Part shown: in pieces, positions 4,597-11,988 of the stretch
Position numbering within the stretch: the stretch's first letter is position 1
How the letters are laid out: each line of letters starts with the position of its first letter
Assembly: GCA_900546075.1 (NCBI GenBank)
Contig: URBH01000053.1
Span: 1 to 13,883 of the forward strand
DNA: 13,883 nt
DNA from: an uncultured Eubacteriales bacterium
Lineage (GTDB): Bacteria; Bacillota; Clostridia; Oscillospirales; Oscillospiraceae
Direction: 5' to 3'
Position numbers and translations under genes: made by a program
Notes under the pieces: generated by a model
What the model was told of the DNA's origin: nothing
Databases searched by the model: none
Seen by the model: only the letters and a program-made list of their open reading frames with translations

Positions 4597-6477
4597 GTGT
4601 CGAACGTGAGCATCTTACAGAAAATAAATGGCCATGACGACCTTATTACGCTGGATGACCGGCAGAGAACCCAGCTTTGTGGGGAAATCCGGGAGTTTTT
4701 GATCTCCAACGTCTCCAAAACCGGCGGACATCTGGCCGGAAACCTGGGCGTGGTGGAGCTGAGCGTGGCCATCGAAGCCGTTTTTAATACCGAGATAGAC
4801 CGCCTGGTTTTTGATGTGGGGCATCAGTCTTATGTGCATAAGCTGCTGACCGGACGCCAGGCGGATTTTCCGCATCTGCGGCAGTACGGCGGCCTGTCCG
4901 GTTTTCCCAAGCCTTCGGAGAGCAATACGGACGCCTTCGTGGCGGGACACGCTTCCAGCTCCGTTTCCATCGCCTTGGGCATGGCGCGGGCGAGAACGCT
5001 TCTGCATCAGGACTATAATGTGGTTGCCCTGATCGGCGACGGCGCCTGCACCGGCGGTATGGCCTACGAAGGGCTGAACGACGCGGCGGTGAGTGGCGAG
5101 CCGATGGTCATTATCCTCAACGACAACGAAATGTCCATCGGCCGGAACGTGGGCGGCGTGTCCCGGCATCTGTCCCGGCTGCGCTCCAGCGGGCATTATC
5201 TGAAGGCCAAGCGCCGGTACCGGGAAATCATGAAGAAGACTGCCATTGGCAGAGCGGCGTACCGGGTGACCAGACGGCTGAAAAACAGGCTGAAGCGGTT
5301 TTTGCTGCCCGCGTCCCTGTTTGAAAATATGGGCTTTACCTACCTGGGACCCGTGGACGGCCACGACCTGCCCGGACTGATTTCCCTGCTTACCACCGCC
5401 CGGGATCTGGCCGAGCCGGTGGTGGTGCATGTGGTCACGAAGAAGGGCTGCGGCTACCGGTTTGCCGAGGAAGACCCGGCAAAATTCCACGGAATCGGGG
5501 CATTTGACCCGGAAACCGGGAAAAAGCTGGCACCGAAAGTCAAATCCTATGCCGATTCCTTCGGGGAGACCATGATGGAGCTTGCCCGGGAGGACGACCG
5601 GATCTGCGCGATTACGGCCGCCATGCCGGGAGGCACGGGGCTGCTCAAATTCATGCGGGAATATCCCAAACGCTTCTTTGACGTGGGCATTGCGGAGGAA
5701 CACGCGATTTCCATGGCGGGCGGCCTTGCCAAGCAGGGAATGGTGCCGGTGGCGGCAATCTATTCCACCTTTTTGCAGCGCGCCTATGACCAGATCATGC
5801 AGGATATTGCCATGCTGCACCTGCATGTGATCCTCGCCATAGACCGGGCGGGGCTTGTGGGAGACGACGGCGCTACCCACCACGGCGTGTTTGACGTCGG
5901 ATTTTTGCGGCAGGTGCCGGGGATGCTGATCCTTACGCCCGCCAGCCTTGCCGAACAGAGGGATATGCTTTCTTGGGCGGCGGAAACATATAACGGCCCC
6001 GTGGCAGTTCGCTACCCCCGGGGCGGGGAGGGCAGCTACCGGGATTCCGCGTGGCAGCCCGGTGAAAACGTGGAAGCGGAAGGGCTTCTGTGCTGCCACC
6101 GCCGGGGCGGGGACGTGACACTGGTGACCTATGGTTCCATGCTGGATAATGTCTTGGAAGCGGCGGAGATTTTGTCCCGGCGGGGCATTGAAGCGACCAT
6201 TCTGCGGCTTCTGACGGTGTCCGCCCTGCCCACACGGGAAATTCTCGCGGAAATGTCGGAAAACCGCCGCGTGATCGTGGCGGAGGAGGTCTGCACCGGC
6301 TCCGGCATCCGGGAGGCGCTGGCCTGGGAGCTGCGGAAGCTATGCCCGGACTGCCGGGTGGACGGCGTCGATCTGGGCGCGGACTTCGTTACCCACGGCT
6401 CGACGAAGGAACTGTACCGGCACTACGGTCTGGACGGGGAGTCCATCGCGAATTTTACCCAGGGGGTGCTGTCCTAA
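4597..6477 (+). CDS. dxs: 1-deoxy-D-xylulose-5-phosphate synthase
   Basis: DXS condenses pyruvate and glyceraldehyde-3-phosphate with thiamine diphosphate, the first step of the MEP isoprenoid pathway, and also feeds thiamine and pyridoxal synthesis. At 626 residues it is full length. Seen: GGHLAGNLG with the catalytic His45, the ThDP signature GDGACTGG (147-154) through ILNDNE (Asn175), GPVDGHD (251-257), VVTKKGCGY, IAEEHA with the cofactor-contacting Glu368, YSTFLQRAYDQ, DRAGLVGDDGATHHG, and VRYPRG (471-476). The start is GTG 4597 or, equally likely, GTG 4606, which would give MSILQKING, closer to relatives; only a weak AGG precedes either. It begins 11 bases after oapA and ends flush with tlyA (TAAGTG). 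Cytoplasmic. Confidence 0.97.
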   Translation: MSNVSILQKINGHDDLITLDDRQRTQLCGEIREFLISNVSKTGGHLAGNLGVVELSVAIEAVFNTEIDRLVFDVGHQSYVHKLLTGRQADFPHLRQYGGLSGFPKPSESNTDAFVAGHASSSVSIALGMARARTLLHQDYNVVALIGDGACTGGMAYEGLNDAAVSGEPMVIILNDNEMSIGRNVGGVSRHLSRLRSSGHYLKAKRRYREIMKKTAIGRAAYRVTRRLKNRLKRFLLPASLFENMGFTYLGPVDGHDLPGLISLLTTARDLAEPVVVHVVTKKGCGYRFAEEDPAKFHGIGAFDPETGKKLAPKVKSYADSFGETMMELAREDDRICAITAAMPGGTGLLKFMREYPKRFFDVGIAEEHAISMAGGLAKQGMVPVAAIYSTFLQRAYDQIMQDIAMLHLHVILAIDRAGLVGDDGATHHGVFDVGFLRQVPGMLILTPASLAEQRDMLSWAAETYNGPVAVRYPRGGEGSYRDSAWQPGENVEAEGLLCCHRRGGDVTLVTYGSMLDNVLEAAEILSRRGIEATILRLLTVSALPTREILAEMSENRRVIVAEEVCTGSGIREALAWELRKLCPDCRVDGVDLGADFVTHGSTKELYRHYGLDGESIANFTQGVLS

Positions 6478-7293
6478 GTGAAGGTAAAGAAGAGGCTGGA
6501 TGTTCTGCTGACGGAGCGGAACCTTGCGGACAGCCGCTCCAAGGCGCAGGCCGTCATCATGAGCGGTCTTGTATACGTGGACGGTCAGAAGGCCGACAAG
6601 CCCGGCGTTTCCTATGACGAAACGGTGGAAATTGAGGTGCGGGGCGCGGCGTGCCCCTACGTCAGCCGGGGCGGATTGAAGCTGGAAAAAGCGCTGCGGG
6701 ACTTCGGCGTGAAGACCGAGGGCTGCGTGTGCAGCGATTCCGGCGCGTCCACCGGCGGATTTACGGATTGTCTGTTGCAGCACGGGGCGAAGAAGGTATT
6801 CGCCATCGACGTGGGCTACGGCCAGCTGGACTGGAAAATTCGCTCCGACCCGCGAGTCGTGGTCATGGAGCGCACCAACATCCGCTATGTTACCCCGGAG
6901 CAACTGGGGGAGCCGCTGGATTTGTCCGTGGTAGACGTGAGCTTTATTTCGCTAAAACTGGTTTTGCCTGTGATCAAAAATCTGTTGAAGCCCACCGGGC
7001 AGGTGCTTTGTCTCATCAAGCCCCAGTTTGAGGCGGGGAAGGACAAGGTGGGCAAAAAGGGCGTTGTCCGGGAGAAAGCCACCCACAAAGAGGTGCTGGA
7101 CAATTTCGTCGCCCTGGCAGACGAGCTGCAATTCAAAATTCTCGGCCTGACCTTCTCCCCGGTGAAGGGGCCGGAGGGAAATATCGAATTTTTGGCGCAT
7201 TTGACGCTGGACGATGCGGACGGCATTCGGCCGGATACGGCGCTGGTGGTGGAATCGGCACATCAGACGCTGGATAAGGGGGAAAATTCATGA
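6478..7293 (+). CDS. tlyA: TlyA-family rRNA 2'-O-ribose methyltransferase
   Basis: A 271-residue protein with an N-terminal S4 RNA-binding domain (about 5-60, RLDVLLTERNLADSRSKAQAVIMSGLVYVDG) and a C-terminal FtsJ/RrmJ methyltransferase fold. The SAM site is SDSGASTGGFTDCLLQHGAKKVFAIDVGYGQL (86-117). The K-D-K-E tetrad of ribose methyltransferases is visible: Lys68, Asp153 (VVDVS), Lys181 (LIKPQFE) and Glu237 (GNIEF). Known members methylate 16S and 23S rRNA cytidines and influence capreomycin sensitivity; older annotation calls them hemolysins. The GTG start abuts the dxs stop and uses GGGGGTG inside the dxs end, and the TGA overlaps the nadK ATG, so translation is coupled on both sides. Confidence 0.95.
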   Translation: MKVKKRLDVLLTERNLADSRSKAQAVIMSGLVYVDGQKADKPGVSYDETVEIEVRGAACPYVSRGGLKLEKALRDFGVKTEGCVCSDSGASTGGFTDCLLQHGAKKVFAIDVGYGQLDWKIRSDPRVVVMERTNIRYVTPEQLGEPLDLSVVDVSFISLKLVLPVIKNLLKPTGQVLCLIKPQFEAGKDKVGKKGVVREKATHKEVLDNFVALADELQFKILGLTFSPVKGPEGNIEFLAHLTLDDADGIRPDTALVVESAHQTLDKGENS

Positions 7294-8153
7294 AAAATGT
7301 CATTCTGACCCCCAATCCCTACCGGGACAGGAACTTCCAGACCATGCGAAACGCCATGCAGATTCTGAGGAACGCGGGCATTCAGCCCAAATTATGCCTG
7401 CCCTTTGAGGTAGACCGCAATTACGAGCTGCCGAAAGATCTGCGCTTCTCCCGGCTGGATCGGGAGCTGCCCAATGCCGAGCTGGTGATCTGCTTCGGCG
7501 GCGACGGCACCATTCTGCACATGGCCAAGGCGGCGACTCGGAGGGGCGTCCCCCTTCTCGGCGTGAACATCGGCACCATGGGCTTCATGGCGGAGCTGGA
7601 AAGCACCGAGCTGGAAAAGCTTTCCATGCTGGCCACCGGGGAATTCACCACGGAAAAGCGCATGATGCTGGACGTGACGGTGCAGCGCAGCCGGGACATT
7701 CTGTTTCACGACATCTGTCTGAACGACGCGGTGATCACCAAGGGCGCGATCGCCAGAATCGTGCATCTTTCCGTAAAATGCGACGGCGTGCAGGCCATGG
7801 AGTGCGGCGGCGACGGGGTGATCGTAGCGACGCCCACCGGCTCCACCGCCTACAGCTTTTCCGCCGGCGGCCCCATTGTGGAGCCGGAGGCGAACAACAT
7901 CATCATTACGCCCATCTGCGCCCATGAGGTGGGCAGCCGGTGCATCGTGGCGTCCGACCGGCGGGTGGTCACCGTGGAAATGGTGCGCAACGCCCGTCGC
8001 AACGCCTACGTCTCCGTGGACGGCGGCAGGGCGTTCCGGCTGAATCTGGGCGATGTGGTAACGGTTCAGAAATCTCATCTGGAAACGAAACTGGTTCGGT
8101 TGAAGGAACGCAGTTTTTATGATGTGGTCAACGCGAAATTTAAGAAAGTGTAA
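7290..8153 (+). CDS. nadK: NAD kinase
   Basis: NAD kinase phosphorylates NAD+ to NADP+ using ATP or polyphosphate and sets the cellular NADP pool. The 287-residue protein shows the family blocks in order: CFGGDGTILHMAK (68-80, catalytic GGDG), NIGTMGFMAE (93-102, the NxGxLGF block with Met in place of Leu), CLNDAVITKG (143-152, NDA where many have NE), and CGGDGVIVATPTGSTAYSFSAGGP (172-195). The start codon overlaps the tlyA stop as ATGA. Its place between tlyA and argR is the common Firmicutes order. Shares a transcript with dxs, whose pathway uses NADPH, but this is general gene order rather than evidence of special coupling. Confidence 0.96.
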   Translation: MKNVILTPNPYRDRNFQTMRNAMQILRNAGIQPKLCLPFEVDRNYELPKDLRFSRLDRELPNAELVICFGGDGTILHMAKAATRRGVPLLGVNIGTMGFMAELESTELEKLSMLATGEFTTEKRMMLDVTVQRSRDILFHDICLNDAVITKGAIARIVHLSVKCDGVQAMECGGDGVIVATPTGSTAYSFSAGGPIVEPEANNIIITPICAHEVGSRCIVASDRRVVTVEMVRNARRNAYVSVDGGRAFRLNLGDVVTVQKSHLETKLVRLKERSFYDVVNAKFKKV

Positions 8154-8166
8154 GAGGTGACCGGGT

Positions 8167-8622
8167 TTGAAATCGAAGAGACAGGCAAAAATTATGGAGA
8201 TCATCTCCACGACAAACGTGGAAACACAGGAGCAATTGCTTAAGGAGCTGCAGGAAGCGGGCTTTACCAGCACCCAGGCGACCATTTCCCGGGACATCAA
8301 GGAGCTGCGGATCGTCAAAGAGTTGACCAGCTTCGGCACCTACCGCTACACGACGGTGGCCAGGGAGGTACCCAGTGCCTTCACGGGGCGGCTGAACACC
8401 ATTTTCCGGGAGTGCGTCACCAGCTTTGACTATGCCCAGAACATCATCGTCATCCACACTCTCCCGGGACTGGCCAACGCGGCGGCCTCCGCGCTGGACG
8501 CCATGAATATGAACGTGGTGCTGGGAACCCTGGCCGGTGACGATACGGTGGTGGTCATCATGCGGGATACCAACGCCGCCGCGGCCTTCTGCGGCGAGAT
8601 CAAGAGCCTGATAAACGGCTGA
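8167..8622 (+). CDS. argR: Arginine repressor ArgR/AhrC
   Basis: A 151-residue transcription factor that, in the hexameric arginine-bound form, represses arginine biosynthesis and in Bacillus activates catabolism. The N-terminal winged helix-turn-helix includes TSTQATISRDIKELRI (34-49), the ARG-box recognition element. The C-terminal domain has GTLAGDDTVVVIM (120-132), whose Asp125-Asp126 pair binds arginine and supports trimer contacts. A TTG start at 8167 was chosen because AGAGGTGA lies at suitable spacing and the product then has standard length. It lies 13 bases after nadK and 14 before recN, the classical ahrC-recN arrangement. No ARG box was recognised by eye in the window. Confidence 0.96.
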   Translation: MKSKRQAKIMEIISTTNVETQEQLLKELQEAGFTSTQATISRDIKELRIVKELTSFGTYRYTTVAREVPSAFTGRLNTIFRECVTSFDYAQNIIVIHTLPGLANAAASALDAMNMNVVLGTLAGDDTVVVIMRDTNAAAAFCGEIKSLING

Positions 8623-8636
8623 GAGGGGGAATAACC

Positions 8637-10286
8637 GTGCTGAGCCTTCTGCATATTGAAAATATCGCGGTAATTGAAAGCGCGGATATTTCCTTCGACG
8701 GGGGATTTACCGTCCTCACCGGCGAAACCGGCGCGGGCAAATCCATTGTCATTGACGCGATTTCCGCGATTCTCGGCGAGCGGGCGTACCGGGACATGAT
8801 CCGAACCGGGACAAATAAGGCCACCGTCCGGGCGGTGTTTACCGGGGTTCCCAAGCTACAGTGGTTTGAGGACAACGGCGTGGAATACGACCCGGAGACC
8901 GTCGTCCAGCGGGAGATTTTCCTGGACGGGAAAAATGTCTGCCGGGTCAACGGAAGCCTGGTCACCGTGTCCATCCTGCGGAAGCTGGGCATCCAGCTCA
9001 TCAACATCCACGGTCAGCACGATTCCGCGTCCCTGTTTGACGAGGAAAACCACCTGGCTTTCCTGGACGCCTTTGCCGGGAACGAGACACTTCGAAGCGA
9101 TTACGGAGAAAAATACGAAGCGGTGGCGAAGCTGCGGCGGGAAATTGACCGCCTGACCATGGACGAAGGGGAAAAGCTGCGCCGCATGGAGACCCTGAAA
9201 TACCAGATCGCGGAAATTGAAAAAGCGGAACTGGAACCGGGGGAGGACGAAAGATTAGAAGAACGGCGGAAGATTCTGCAAAACGCCGAAAAGCTGAGCA
9301 ACGGCATGGAAACGGCCGTGGAATGTCTCTACGGCGGGGACGATACCGACGGCGCCGCCGGGCTGCTTGCCCAGGCGGAGTACGCCCTCGCGCGGCTGTC
9401 CCGGTTCAGCGACAGCTTCAACGCTCTGCATGAGCGGGTGGCGGACCTGATGTATCAGGTGCAGGACGCCGCCGAGGAGGTTCGGGACGCCCGGGATGGC
9501 TTAAGCTATTCCGCCGACGAGCTGGAACAGATCGAGTCCCGGCTGGACGTGATTCACAAGCTGCGCCGGAAATACGGCACGACCTGTGAGGACATCCTGG
9601 CCTATCTGGACAGCGCGAGAAAAGAGCTGGACGACATCGAATTTGCCGACGACCATCTGGAACGGCTGAAAGGGAAGCTCCAGAAGGCGGAAAAAGCCGC
9701 CTGGGACGCGGCGATCGCCCTCCGGGAAAACCGGAAAGCGGCGGCAAAGGCCATGTCGGAGCGCATTCTGACGGAGCTGACCCAGCTGGACATGCCCCGG
9801 GTGCAGTTTTCCTGCGAGTTCCGGGAGACGGAGCTGACGGCCACCGGCGCGGACGCCGTGGCGTTTTACATGTCCGCCAACGCGGGCGAAGCGCTGAAAC
9901 CCATGAGCAAGGTGGCCTCCGGCGGCGAATTGGCGAGAATCATGCTGGCTATGAAAAACGTTCTGGCGGAAAAAGACCAGGTGGAGACCCTGATTTTTGA
10001 CGAGGTGGACACCGGCGTTTCCGGTCGGGCTGCCCAGAAGGTCGCTCAGAAGCTGAAAAGCGTTGCCGCCCACAAGCAGGTGCTGTGCGTCACCCATCTG
10101 CCCCAGCTGGCGGCGCTGGCGGACAACCATCTGCTCATCGCCAAGCAGGAGCGGAACGGACGGACATACACCTCCGTGACGCCATTGGACTTGGAGGGCA
10201 GAAAGCGGGAGCTGGCGCGCATCATCGGCGGCGCGACGATTACCGAAACCACGCTGAAAAGCGCGGAAGAAATGCTGAGAGGATAA
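8637..10286 (+). CDS. recN: DNA repair protein RecN
   Basis: RecN is an SMC-like ATPase recruited early to double-strand breaks, where it promotes DNA end association before RecA pairing. The 549 residues are full length. Seen: LLHIENIAVIESADISF, Walker A GETGAGKS (29-36), Q-loop region NIHGQHDSASLF (123-134), a long charged coiled-coil with many Glu/Lys/Arg (about 150-380) interrupted centrally, the ABC signature ASGGELARIMLAMK (427-440), Walker B TLIFDEVDTGVSG (451-463) and the H-loop VTHLPQLAALAD (485-496, His487). The GTG start has GAGAGGGGGA upstream. It is the last large gene of the OLE-linked cluster, followed after five bases by the ASCH gene. No LexA box was identified; expression is presumably from the cluster promoter or one I cannot see. 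Confidence 0.97.
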   Translation: MLSLLHIENIAVIESADISFDGGFTVLTGETGAGKSIVIDAISAILGERAYRDMIRTGTNKATVRAVFTGVPKLQWFEDNGVEYDPETVVQREIFLDGKNVCRVNGSLVTVSILRKLGIQLINIHGQHDSASLFDEENHLAFLDAFAGNETLRSDYGEKYEAVAKLRREIDRLTMDEGEKLRRMETLKYQIAEIEKAELEPGEDERLEERRKILQNAEKLSNGMETAVECLYGGDDTDGAAGLLAQAEYALARLSRFSDSFNALHERVADLMYQVQDAAEEVRDARDGLSYSADELEQIESRLDVIHKLRRKYGTTCEDILAYLDSARKELDDIEFADDHLERLKGKLQKAEKAAWDAAIALRENRKAAAKAMSERILTELTQLDMPRVQFSCEFRETELTATGADAVAFYMSANAGEALKPMSKVASGGELARIMLAMKNVLAEKDQVETLIFDEVDTGVSGRAAQKVAQKLKSVAAHKQVLCVTHLPQLAALADNHLLIAKQERNGRTYTSVTPLDLEGRKRELARIIGGATITETTLKSAEEMLRG

Positions 10287-10291
10287 CGATA

Positions 10292-10726
10292 ATGAATGCA
10301 GCGGAAATGTGGGAACGCTTCTGCGAAAAGTCGGGGATAAAGGCGGATTACGATGACTGGGCGTTCGGCGGCGCACCGGACGCGCTGGCGGAGCTTGTCC
10401 TGAACGGTATCAAGACCGCTACGGCCTCGGCCTACCCCCTATATGAGCAGGAACAGGAGCCGCTTCCCAAAGCGGGGGACTACAGCGTCATTTTGAACAC
10501 AAAGGGCGAAGCGGTCTGCATCATCCGCACGACGAAGGTCTATGTCGTGCCGTTCCGGGAGGTCAGTGCCGATCACGCCTTCCGGGAAGGGGAGGACGAC
10601 CGGAGCCTGGAATCCTGGCGGGAGGTGCACCGTGACTTCTTTACCCGGGAAATGAACGCTGGAGGACTGACCTTTGACGAGGATATGCCGGTGGTATGCG
10701 AAGAATTTATGCGAGTTTACCCTTGA
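10292..10726 (+). CDS. ASCH domain protein (YhfF-like)
   Basis: A 144-residue ASCH-domain protein. The family is recognised from WAFGGAPDALAELVLNGIKTATAS (23-46), GDYSVILNTKGEAVCIIRTTKVYVVPFREVSADHAFREGEDDRSLESWREVHRDFF and the closing CEEFMRVY. ASCH proteins have a PUA-like barrel with an RNA or nucleotide-derivative binding cleft; one E. coli member (YqfB) is an N4-acetylcytidine amidohydrolase, but that is a smaller protein and its activity should not be assumed here. The ATG at 10292 has GAGAGG nine bases before it and lies five bases after recN, so it is probably the last cistron of that unit. The longer upstream open frame overlaps recN and is not coding. The -35 box of the T-box promoter overlaps its TGA stop. 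Confidence 0.87.
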   Translation: MNAAEMWERFCEKSGIKADYDDWAFGGAPDALAELVLNGIKTATASAYPLYEQEQEPLPKAGDYSVILNTKGEAVCIIRTTKVYVVPFREVSADHAFREGEDDRSLESWREVHRDFFTREMNAGGLTFDEDMPVVCEEFMRVYP

Positions 10727-10751
10727 CAAATTTTGATCCTTTTGTTAGGAT
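10723..10751 (+). promoter_or_regulatory. Promoter of the Tyr T-box operon
   Basis: A perfect TTGACA (10723-10728), a 17-base spacer and TAGGAT (10746-10751) make a strong sigma-A promoter; GATAAT at 10749-10754 is an alternative -10 with longer spacing. The -35 contains the stop codon of the ASCH gene. RNA would begin near 10758. Confidence 0.82.
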
Positions 10752-10757
10752 AATGCA

Positions 10758-11024
10758 AGCAACACAGTGATGGGAAGAAGTAAGCGTCCCGATTCCCGCC
10801 AGAGAGCTGCCGGTGGGTGCAAGGCAGTGGGGAAAAGCGCCGAAATACCTCCCGGAGTGGCCTTTCTGAAATTTGAAACGCAGAAGTAGGAAAGGACGGG
10901 GTTCGCCCGGTACAGCGAGAGGCGTTGCTGGACGCCGTGAGGGCATTTTTCGTGAGAAAGTGCCGAATTAGAGGTGGTACCGCGTATTTTACGCCCTCTA
11001 TCCGTTGGGATAGAGGGCGTTTTT
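10758..11024 (+). ncRNA. T-box riboswitch leader, tyrosine specific
   Basis: A T-box leader that senses uncharged tRNA and lets transcription continue when charging is low. Seen in order: the base of Stem I with GGGA/TCCC pairing and GA-type K-turn bases; the specifier loop opposite AGAAGTAA, containing GAAATACC with the codon TAC at 10846-10848; the AGAGAG bulge followed by the CTGCC (10807-10811)/GGCAG (10823-10827) distal stem; and the T-box AGAGGTGGTACCGCG (10970-10984). The T after TGG would pair with the A discriminator expected in bacterial tRNA-Tyr. AGAGG (10970-10974) with CCTCT (10995-10999) forms the antiterminator. The tyrosine assignment agrees with tyrS downstream. Confidence 0.95.
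10991..11024 (+). terminator. T-box regulated intrinsic terminator
   Basis: A 13-bp perfect stem (10991-11003 with 11008-11020) with loop GTTG is followed by a T run. Its 5' arm contains the CCTCT that the antiterminator needs, so the two structures exclude each other. Confidence 0.95.
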
Positions 11025-11045
11025 CCATAAAAAGGAGGGGATACT

Positions 11046-11978
11046 ATGCTGACACGACCCATGGACATCCTGAGTGCGTTTCCCGTGCGGAAAAGCAAAC
11101 AGCAGAAGCAGGAATTCCGGGATGCGGTGCAGTCCTATTTATCGCAGTTCGGCTATTCGGCAAGCGTCGAAAAGGGAAGCCTTGGCTGCCGGAATGTGGT
11201 GATCGGCGACCCAGAGACGGCGCAGTACCTGGTCACCGCCCACTATGACACCTGCGCCCGGCTGCCCATCCCCAATCTGATTGCACCCTGTAATTTCTGG
11301 GCGTTTACAGGATATCAGCTGGCCATGGTGCTGCTGATGTTCTTTGCCCCGGCGATTCCGGGGGCGCTGGCAGGGCTGCTGGCGGGGAGCTTCGACGCGG
11401 GGTACTATGTGTGGATTCTTGGCGTGTGGGTGCTGATTGCCCTGATGCTGATTGGCCCCGCCAACAAGCACAACGCCAACGACAATACCTCCGGCGTGGT
11501 CACGCTGCTGGAAATTGCCCGCTCCCTGCCGGAAAGCCAGCGGGGCAAGGTCTGCTTCGTCCTGTTCGATCTGGAGGAAGCGGGGCTGATCGGCTCCGCC
11601 GCCTACCGCAAGGCGCATAAAAAAGCGTCGGGCGGCCAGCTCGTTCTCAATCTGGACTGCGTGGGAGACGGAGACCATATTCGCATGCTTCCTACGAAAA
11701 AGCTGAAAAAAGACCGGAAAAAGCTGACTTCCCTCTATAAAGCCTGCGGTTATTTCGGGAAAAAGAACGTCCTGGTGCAGGAAAAGGGCTTTTCCGTCCA
11801 TCCCTCAGACCAGGTGAATTTTCCCTACGGCGTGGGCATCTGCGCACTGCGGAAAAAGGGGAAAATCCTGTATTTATCCCGCATCCACACACCCAAAGAC
11901 ACCGTTCTGGAAGAAACAAACGTCAATATTCTGCGCGCGGCTCTGATCACATTCATCACCTGCGGCGCAGCGCAATAA
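11046..11978 (+). CDS. M28-family zinc metallopeptidase with a membrane hairpin
   Basis: A 310-residue peptidase of family M28 (two-zinc aminopeptidases). The metal-site blocks are visible: VTAHYDT (His66, Asp68), HNANDNTSGV (bridging Asp146), FDLEEAGLIGS (catalytic Glu177 and Glu178), NLDCVGDGD (Asp204) and SRIHTPKDT (His281). Between the first and second blocks lie two strongly hydrophobic segments (about 86-112 and 119-137), so the enzyme is probably anchored in the membrane by a helical hairpin. There is no N-terminal signal peptide, so the catalytic part may face the cytoplasm; this is inference. AAGGAGGGG precedes the ATG. It is the first gene after the Tyr T-box and lies 10 bases before tyrS. 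All metal ligands appear intact, so activity is likely; the natural substrate is unknown. Confidence 0.9.
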   Translation: MLTRPMDILSAFPVRKSKQQKQEFRDAVQSYLSQFGYSASVEKGSLGCRNVVIGDPETAQYLVTAHYDTCARLPIPNLIAPCNFWAFTGYQLAMVLLMFFAPAIPGALAGLLAGSFDAGYYVWILGVWVLIALMLIGPANKHNANDNTSGVVTLLEIARSLPESQRGKVCFVLFDLEEAGLIGSAAYRKAHKKASGGQLVLNLDCVGDGDHIRMLPTKKLKKDRKKLTSLYKACGYFGKKNVLVQEKGFSVHPSDQVNFPYGVGICALRKKGKILYLSRIHTPKDTVLEETNVNILRAALITFITCGAAQ

Positions 11979-11988
11979 GAAAGGAAAA

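Noticed and set aside
4615..6099. A 494-codon minus-strand frame opposite dxs
   Set aside because: Shadow frame in GC-rich coding sequence; His/Gly/Gln-rich product with no recognisable domain, while the plus strand is clearly dxs.
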